DNA of 46,158 bases from the NCBI RefSeq assembly GCF_001043975.1, contig NZ_LABY01000007.1:1-46158 (forward strand), written 5' to 3'. The notes beneath the pieces were generated by a model, which saw only the letters and a program-made list of their open reading frames with translations, was not told where the DNA came from and did not search any database. The position numbers and the translations under genes were made by a program. The stretch comes from Methylobacterium variabile (GTDB taxonomy: Bacteria; Pseudomonadota; Alphaproteobacteria; Rhizobiales; Beijerinckiaceae). This document shows, piece by piece, positions 41,392-46,158 of the stretch (the first letter of the stretch is position 1; each line of letters starts with the position of its first letter).

Positions 41392-42307
41392 CGATGAACT
41401 CCTCCATCTTGCGGCGGGTCGCGGCGTCGGGCAGGCGGCCGCGCGCCGCGCCGAGATTGTCCTCGACGTAGCGGACCTGCGCCGTGCCCGGCACCGGGCA
41501 GGTCACCGCCTCGTGCGACAGGACGTACTTGAGAAAGAATTGCGGCCAGCTCTGACAGTCGAACTCCGCCGCCCAGGGCGGCAGCTCGCGACCGCGCACC
41601 AGGTTGAACAGCCGCTCACGGCCGAACGGCACGTTGACCATCACGGCGACGCCGCGGTCTTTCGCCAGCGGCAGGATGCGCTCGGCGGCCTGGCGGGCAT
41701 CGACCGCGTAGTTGACCTGGATCACGTCGAGCTTTTCCGCCTTCATCAGGGCTTCGAGATCGCCGTACTGCTTCTCGGCCCAGGTGGTGGCGCCGAGGTA
41801 GCGGATGCGCTTCTTCTCCTTCAGCTCGCGCAGGAGAGGCAGCTGCGCCTCCGGGTCGATCAGGTTGTGGACCGCGATCAGGTCGATCCGGTCGGTGCCG
41901 AGGCGGCGGAAGGACTGCTCGATCTGCGCCTGCCCGGCCTCGCGCCCCCGCGCCGCCACCTTGCTGCACAGGAAGATCTTCTCGCGAAGATTCGTCTCCT
42001 TCAGGATCCGGCCCAGCACCTCCTCGGCCCGGCCGTAATCGGGCGCGGTGTCGACCACCGTGCCGCCGAGCGCGACGAACTTCGCCACCGTCTCGCGCAA
42101 CGGCGCCATGCCTTCCGAATCCGGCGCGACGTCGTAGCGCCGCGAGGTGCCGATGCCGACGGCCGGGACCGTCTCGCCGGTGGAGGGGATCGGGCGGCGG
42201 ATCAGCCCATCGCCTTGCGCCGTGGCGCCGCCCTGCGCGAAGGAGCGGCCCGGGAGCAGGCCTGCGGCCAGGGATCCGGCCAGCACGGCGCGGCGGTGAA
42301 GCTTCAT
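41381..42307 (-). CDS. Tat-exported aldo/keto reductase
   Basis: The 308-aa protein starts with a twin-arginine signal (KLHRRAVLAGSLAAGLLPG, cleavage near SFA, about 25), then an AKR TIM barrel. The tetrad is visible: Asp in VVDTAPDYG with the Tyr, Lys in FLCSKVAARG and His in DLIAVHNLIDP. The C-terminal cofactor region is CPVPGTAQVRYVEDN. These enzymes reduce carbonyls with NADPH and are normally cytoplasmic. A preloaded cofactor on export, as in Zymomonas glucose-fructose oxidoreductase, would solve the problem of the periplasm lacking NADPH. GAGGAAA precedes the ATG. It is first of the two-gene unit; the gap 42308-42513 holds no gene. Confidence 0.9.
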   Translation of the reverse strand: MKLHRRAVLAGSLAAGLLPGRSFAQGGATAQGDGLIRRPIPSTGETVPAVGIGTSRRYDVAPDSEGMAPLRETVAKFVALGGTVVDTAPDYGRAEEVLGRILKETNLREKIFLCSKVAARGREAGQAQIEQSFRRLGTDRIDLIAVHNLIDPEAQLPLLRELKEKKRIRYLGATTWAEKQYGDLEALMKAEKLDVIQVNYAVDARQAAERILPLAKDRGVAVMVNVPFGRERLFNLVRGRELPPWAAEFDCQSWPQFFLKYVLSHEAVTCPVPGTAQVRYVEDNLGAARGRLPDAATRRKMEEFIDGL

Positions 42308-42513
42308 GCTGGGTTTCCTCTGCAACTCGTGGCGGACGGGAGAGTAGGGCGCGGCGGGGTGCCTGCCCACGCCGCAGCCGCACACAAGCGCTTGAGGGGA
42401 GGGCTGCGCGTGCGATCGGCATCGGCCGACACGATTCACGACAAGGCGGGTCAGCGGTGCATCATGGGCTGTTGGTTCTTCGTGAGCCACGGTTCCATCC
42501 CCGGGCCTCGCGC

Positions 42514-43758
42514 TCACCCCAGCCGCGCCGGCAGCCGCAGGAAGCCCCGGAAGCGCACCCGCTGCGAGCGCTCCGGCACCCCGTCGAGGCGGTAGCCGGG
42601 GAAGCGGGCGAGGAAGCGCGAAAGCGCGATCCGGCCCTCGAGCCGGGCGACCGCCATGCCGACGCATTGGTGGATGCCGCTCGCGAAGGCGAGGTGGCGG
42701 TTGGGGTCGCGGGCAACGTCGAAGGTCTCGGGGTCCGGGAACTGCGCCGGATCGCGGTTGGCGGCGCCGATGCAGAGCGTGATCTGGGTGCCCGCAGGAA
42801 AGTCCCGCCCGCCCATGGCGAAACTCGTGGTGGCGACGCGGTTGCCGAGCTGGTTCGAGCTCTCGAAGCGCAGCACCTCCTCGACGGCCTTGCGCATGAG
42901 GTCGGGCTCGGCGAGGAGCCGGGCCCGTGCCTCCCTGCGCTCGTCGAGGAGATGGAGTCCGTTACCGATCAGGTTGGTGGTGGTCTCGTGCCCGGCGTTC
43001 AGGATGAAGATGCAGTTCTGCAGCAATTCCTCGGCCGAGAGCCGCTCGCCGGCGACCTCGCCCTGGATCAGGCGCGTGAGGATGTCCTTGTCCGGGTCGC
43101 CCGGGTTCCGGCGGCGGTCGTCGACGAGGCGTTCGAGATAGGCGAGGAACGCGGTCACCGCCCGGTTGCCGGCGGCTTCGACCTCCGGCGACAGCACGGG
43201 TTCGAGGGCGCCGAGGATCGCCAGCGACCAGTCCCGCAAGGGGCCGCGCTCGTCCCGCGGCACCCCGAGCAGGTTGCCGATCACCTCCACGGGGATCGCG
43301 GCGGCGAAGTCCTCGATCAGGTCGGCCCTTCCCCGCGCCTCGGCCGCGTCGAGGAGATGGTCGACCAGCGCGACGATGCCGGCCTCCATGGCGGCGACCG
43401 CCCGCGGCGTCAGGGCCCCGGCGATGATGCGCCGGACCCGGGTGTGGCGCGGCGGATCGTTGAAGACCAGGCTCTGGGTGTGGTGGCGGTAGAGCGGGGA
43501 GGGGCCGGCCTCCGCCACCCGGAACTTGGCGCCGAACTCGACGGTCTTGTCCGAGCTGAAGGCGGCGGCATCCTTGTAGACCCGCTCCAGGTCGGCGTAG
43601 CGCGAGAGCAGCACCTGGGCCTCGCCCGAAGGACCCTGGCCCATCACGTGGACCGGGGCGTGCTCGCGGAGCGCCGCATAGACCGGGTAGGGGTTCTCGA
43701 TGAACCCCTCCGGCAGGCGCCGGAGGTCGAACCCCTCGGCGAGGGCGGGATCGGCCAT
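42514..43758 (-). CDS. Cytochrome P450
   Basis: The 414-aa soluble bacterial P450 has the I-helix AGHETTTN (about 246-253), the ExxR motif in EEVLRFESSNQ (about 286), and the heme-ligand loop FASGIHQCVG with axial Cys (about 362). LVFNDPPRHTRVRRII is the C-helix region. It hydroxylates or otherwise oxidises a small organic substrate using electrons from a ferredoxin and reductase not present nearby. It lies 5 nt downstream of an ABC transporter binding protein gene and is coupled to it. The P450 substrate is thus probably the ligand of that binding protein or a product of it. Confidence 0.95.
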   Translation of the reverse strand: MADPALAEGFDLRRLPEGFIENPYPVYAALREHAPVHVMGQGPSGEAQVLLSRYADLERVYKDAAAFSSDKTVEFGAKFRVAEAGPSPLYRHHTQSLVFNDPPRHTRVRRIIAGALTPRAVAAMEAGIVALVDHLLDAAEARGRADLIEDFAAAIPVEVIGNLLGVPRDERGPLRDWSLAILGALEPVLSPEVEAAGNRAVTAFLAYLERLVDDRRRNPGDPDKDILTRLIQGEVAGERLSAEELLQNCIFILNAGHETTTNLIGNGLHLLDERREARARLLAEPDLMRKAVEEVLRFESSNQLGNRVATTSFAMGGRDFPAGTQITLCIGAANRDPAQFPDPETFDVARDPNRHLAFASGIHQCVGMAVARLEGRIALSRFLARFPGYRLDGVPERSQRVRFRGFLRLPARLG

Positions 43759-43763
43759 CCGGC

Positions 43764-44975
43764 TCACCCGCGCCCGTTGGGCGCGCAGGCGGGGTTCATC
43801 GGCAGGAACGCCTCCTCTTTCGGGATGGTGCGCAGCACCTCGTAGAGGTCCCACGGGCCCTTGGAGGCGCCCGGCTCCTTCGCCCGGTAGAGCACGGGAT
43901 CGTAGAGGAGGCGCCCGTCGGCGCGCAGGGTCGCGGGGTGGTCGAAGAACGCCACCGGCAGCGCCCGCATGGCGGCGTTCGCCGCCGCCGCCTCGTCGGT
44001 GCCCGCCTGCTCGATCCCCTTCAGGTAGTGAGTGACGGCGGTGTAGATCAGGGCCTGGTTCTTCGTCGGCATCGCGCCGGTGCGCTCCTGGAACCGCTTG
44101 GCGAAGGCGCGGGCGGCGTCGTTCTGGTCCCAGTAGAACGCTTCCGAGAAGGTCAGGCCGTGCGCCACCGGCAGGCCGAGGCCCTTGATGTCGGTGACGT
44201 AGACCAGGAAGCCCGTCAGCGTCTGGCGCCCGTTCGTCAGGCCGAACTCGTCGGCCTGCTTGACCGCCTTGGTGAAGTCGTCGCCGACGCTGGCGAAGGC
44301 GACCACGTCCGCCCCCGAGCTCTGGGCCTGGAGCAGGAAGGAGGAGTAGTCGGCGGTGTTGATCGGGTGGCGCGAGGTGCCCACCACCTTGCCGCCCAGC
44401 GTCTCGACCACCGTGGTGGCCTCCTTCTGCAGCGCGTGCCCGAAGGCATGGTCGACGGTGATGAAGTACCAGGACTTGCCGCCGCGCTCGAACACCGCCC
44501 GCGCGGTGCCGGCGGTGAGCGCGTGCGTGTCGTCGGTCCAGTGCGAGCTGACCGGGGAGCAGGTCTTGGCGGTGAGGTCGGAGGTCGCCGCGGCGGTGAT
44601 CATCACCGTGCGGTTCTTCTCCTTGGCGACCGCCTGGACCGCGAGCGCGATCGCCGTCACCGGAAGGTCGACGACAGCGTCGACCTTCTCGACGTCGTAC
44701 CAGCGCCGGGCGATGCTCGAGGCGACGTCGGGCTTGTTCTGGTGGTCGGCCGAGACGATCTCGACCGGCTTGCCCCGCACCTTGCCGCCGAAATCCTTCG
44801 CGGCCATCTCGGCCGCCGCCACGGATCCGCGCCCGCCGCTGTCGGCGTAGGGCCCCGAGAGGTCGGTGAGCACGCCGATCCGCACCACGTCGTCGGAGAT
44901 CTGCGCCGCGGCCGGCTGGCCCAGGGCCGCGAGCGCGAGGGCGGCACCGCACAGGCTGGTGGCGAATCGGTTCAT
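43764..44975 (-). CDS. Branched-chain amino acid-type ABC transporter substrate-binding protein (orphan)
   Basis: The 403-aa periplasmic protein has a Sec signal (MNRFATSLCGAALALAALGQ, cleavage near AAA, about 24) and a type I periplasmic binding fold of the LivK/Peripla_BP_6 class: VVRIGVLTDLSGPYADSGGRGSV, ARRWYDVEKVDAVVDLP, KSWYFITVDHAFGHALQ and a C-terminal cysteine pair region (SPVSSH, NPACAPNG). Members bind amino acids, amides, urea or aromatic acids. No LivHMGF permease or ATPase genes adjoin, so it must share a transporter encoded elsewhere. It precedes the P450 gene by 5 nt. The AraC-type regulator is divergent. Confidence 0.93.
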   Translation of the reverse strand: MNRFATSLCGAALALAALGQPAAAQISDDVVRIGVLTDLSGPYADSGGRGSVAAAEMAAKDFGGKVRGKPVEIVSADHQNKPDVASSIARRWYDVEKVDAVVDLPVTAIALAVQAVAKEKNRTVMITAAATSDLTAKTCSPVSSHWTDDTHALTAGTARAVFERGGKSWYFITVDHAFGHALQKEATTVVETLGGKVVGTSRHPINTADYSSFLLQAQSSGADVVAFASVGDDFTKAVKQADEFGLTNGRQTLTGFLVYVTDIKGLGLPVAHGLTFSEAFYWDQNDAARAFAKRFQERTGAMPTKNQALIYTAVTHYLKGIEQAGTDEAAAANAAMRALPVAFFDHPATLRADGRLLYDPVLYRAKEPGASKGPWDLYEVLRTIPKEEAFLPMNPACAPNGRG

Positions 44976-45116
44976 CGCTCTGATCCTCCCGGCGCCCGCA
45001 TCGTCCCGCGCGAGGTCGCCTTGTCGTCCCCTTCACAGCCGATCCGCGCCCGCGAGGCAAGCGCCGGCAGGCCGAAGAGTGCGGGACGGCAGCGAGGGCC
45101 GGCGGGATCGGCCGCC

Positions 45117-45160
45117 CCCGACGGATCGTCGCAATATTTGACGACGACGATCGTTGTTGC
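45117..45160. promoter_or_regulatory. Candidate AraC-type binding sites in the divergent region
   Basis: The 301-nt gap 44976-45276 contains CGACG-GAT-CGTCG and, 25 nt on, the palindrome ACGATCGT (45147-45154). Both share GATCGTyG in the same orientation (45124 and 45149). A TTGACG at 45139 lies between them. Direct half-sites fit an AraC dimer, but assignment is tentative and no clear -10 box is seen. Confidence 0.35.
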
Positions 45161-45276
45161 GCGCTCGAAGGCCATTTAAACAAATCGAAAGAGCAGCCGG
45201 AGCACCCGACTGTCTTCATGTCCAGTCGAAAGTCGAGGCGAAGATCCTCTGGCATCGACCTGAGGGCGTTCTCGGC

Positions 45277-46158
45277 ATGTCTGGTGAGCATAGTCGTGCG
45301 ATGGCGAGGCTGCCTTGCGACCGTTTCGTGCCGTCGGCGGATGCCGCGGCGACCTGGGAGCGATGGATCGAGCACATCTCGCCGATCTTCGCACCGTCGG
45401 CGCGGCCCGAGACGAGCCTCGCATCGCCGATCGCGATGCGCAGCTACAATCTCGGCAGCATCCTGGTCGGCGACCTGTCGGCGCCGGCCCAGAACCTCGG
45501 GCGATCACCCCGCATGATCGCGCAGCAGGGCGTCGATCATCTGCTGATCCAGATCTGCCGGAGCGGCACCGGCCGCATCGACACGGGCCGGACCACGGTC
45601 GAGATCGGGGAGGCGGACTGCGCGATCTACGACCTCGCCCAGCCGGTCGCGATCGCGGCCTCCTCGATCAGGGCCACGACCATCGTCGTGCCGCGCGGGC
45701 TCCTGGCCGGGCGGGACCGGTCGGTCGCCGCCCTGCACGGGACCGTTCTGCGGACGCGGGACAGTCCGGCAGCGAAGCTGTTCGCCTCCTACCTGTGCGA
45801 GCTCGTCTCCGTCGCCGACCGCCTGGACGCGAAGGACGTGCCCGGCGTCGCGGCCGCGGCCGCCAAGCTGTGCCGGGCGGCGATTCCCGATCCGCCCGCC
45901 GATCCGCACCTGGCGGAGCGGCGGGTCAGCACCGAGATCCGGGCCTTCATCCAGAGCAGGCTCGCCTCGCCGGACCTCGGTGCGGAGATGATCTGCGCAC
46001 GGTTCGGCCTGTCCCGCGCCCCGCCCTACCGCCAGCTCGCCACGGAGGGCGGCAGTCACTTCCCCAACTCCCAACCCCGCCCCGCCCCCGGCGGTGCAGC
46101 CCCCTACCTGCGCCCCGGCCGGCGCCCCCCCCCCGGCACGTCCACGCACCTCCGCGGG
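45277..46158 (+). CDS. AraC-family regulator with cupin-like N-terminal domain, cut by window end
   Basis: The open frame runs 294 codons to the window edge. The N-terminal AraC-binding-like domain contains RSYNLGSILVGDLSAPAQ, QGVDHLLIQICRSGTGRID and EIGEADCAIYDLAQP. The start of the C-terminal helix-turn-helix domain is RVSTEIRAFIQSRLASPDLG with ICARFGLSRA. The expected LYRQL follows only as PPYRQL, and after about 46050 the residues no longer resemble the family. Start ATG 45277 has GAGGG 10 nt upstream; ATG 45301 is an alternative. It is divergent from the binding protein-P450 unit, which it likely regulates in response to the transported compound. Confidence 0.82.
   Translation, partial: MSGEHSRAMARLPCDRFVPSADAAATWERWIEHISPIFAPSARPETSLASPIAMRSYNLGSILVGDLSAPAQNLGRSPRMIAQQGVDHLLIQICRSGTGRIDTGRTTVEIGEADCAIYDLAQPVAIAASSIRATTIVVPRGLLAGRDRSVAALHGTVLRTRDSPAAKLFASYLCELVSVADRLDAKDVPGVAAAAAKLCRAAIPDPPADPHLAERRVSTEIRAFIQSRLASPDLGAEMICARFGLSRAPPYRQLATEGGSHFPNSQPRPAPGGAAPYLRPGRRPPPGTSTHLRG

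Noticed and set aside
1..46158. tRNA, rRNA, integrase, phage or plasmid origin
   Set aside because: I looked for tRNA-like cloverleaf ends, rRNA stretches, tyrosine recombinases and repA/parA-type genes and saw none; only the IS701-type transposase marks mobility.

Overview
The window is about 46 kb of very GC-rich DNA. Its gene content and codon use look like a Methylobacterium-type alphaproteobacterium (Hyphomicrobiales). That assignment is inferred from composition, protein style and gene neighbourhoods; no rRNA or marker gene is present to prove it. I see no rRNA, tRNA, phage module or CRISPR array. Most of the sequence is accessory metabolism: transporters, regulators and small catabolic cassettes.

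Layout. (1) 1-1426: a left-truncated, frameshifted IS701-type transposase and a terminator-like hairpin. (2) 1590-4847, minus strand: a tightly overlapping operon of a zinc-type dehydrogenase, a divergent 6-pyruvoyl-tetrahydropterin synthase (PTPS) homologue, a GT4 glycosyltransferase and a methyltransferase. This looks like a set for making and decorating a pterin, and it is the best candidate here for a poorly described pathway. An OpgH-type glucan glucosyltransferase diverges from it (4881-6677). (3) 6690-12099: ddlA, then a LysR regulator divergent from a DctA-type symporter, an M20 carbamoylase/allantoate amidohydrolase and a DUF3830 protein, a uptake-and-hydrolysis cassette. (4) 12242-15079: a hybrid sensor kinase with PAS, HisKA, REC and HPt domains. 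(5) 15418-20426: a catabolic island with a beta-keto acid cleavage enzyme, a frameshifted acetamidase/formamidase, a flavin reductase, an RraA-like aldolase, an SDR and a 2-keto-4-pentenoate hydratase-like protein. (6) 20555-25609: a secreted alpha/beta hydrolase with two C-terminal repeats, a chemoreceptor and a PRISE-type reductase. (7) 25705-30761: tandem 36-bp repeats ahead of kup, two VOC proteins, a SAF-domain dehydrogenase and an AhpD-like protein. (8) 30821-34380: a small Cys-rich secreted protein with a good sigma-70-like promoter, a hydantoinase and a Tat-exported metallo-beta-lactamase. (9) 34540-35119: a decayed DUF6883 gene beside an intact DUF4926 gene. (10) 35163-40626: a class II aldolase, a 12-TM permease and a complete tripartite tricarboxylate transporter (tctBA divergent from tctC). 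(11) 40651-45277 and on: two Tat-exported NAD(P)-type oxidoreductases, an orphan ABC binding protein coupled to a cytochrome P450, and an AraC regulator cut by the window end.

Themes. Several units pair an uptake protein with enzymes for small amides, ureides or organic acids (DctA + M20 + DUF3830; hydantoinase; acetamidase; Tct + aldolase; ABC binding protein + P450), as expected for a plant- or soil-associated heterotroph. Extragenic DNA holds family-type repeats (15136-15392, 30291-30332), a leader motif shared by two unrelated genes (18790 and 33357) and clear terminator hairpins.

Caution on quality. Three genes carry single-base deletions in short G/C-rich stretches (about 476, 16574, and 34632 plus 34790), and the last ~110 bases look error-prone. 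Some 'pseudogenes' may therefore be sequencing errors.
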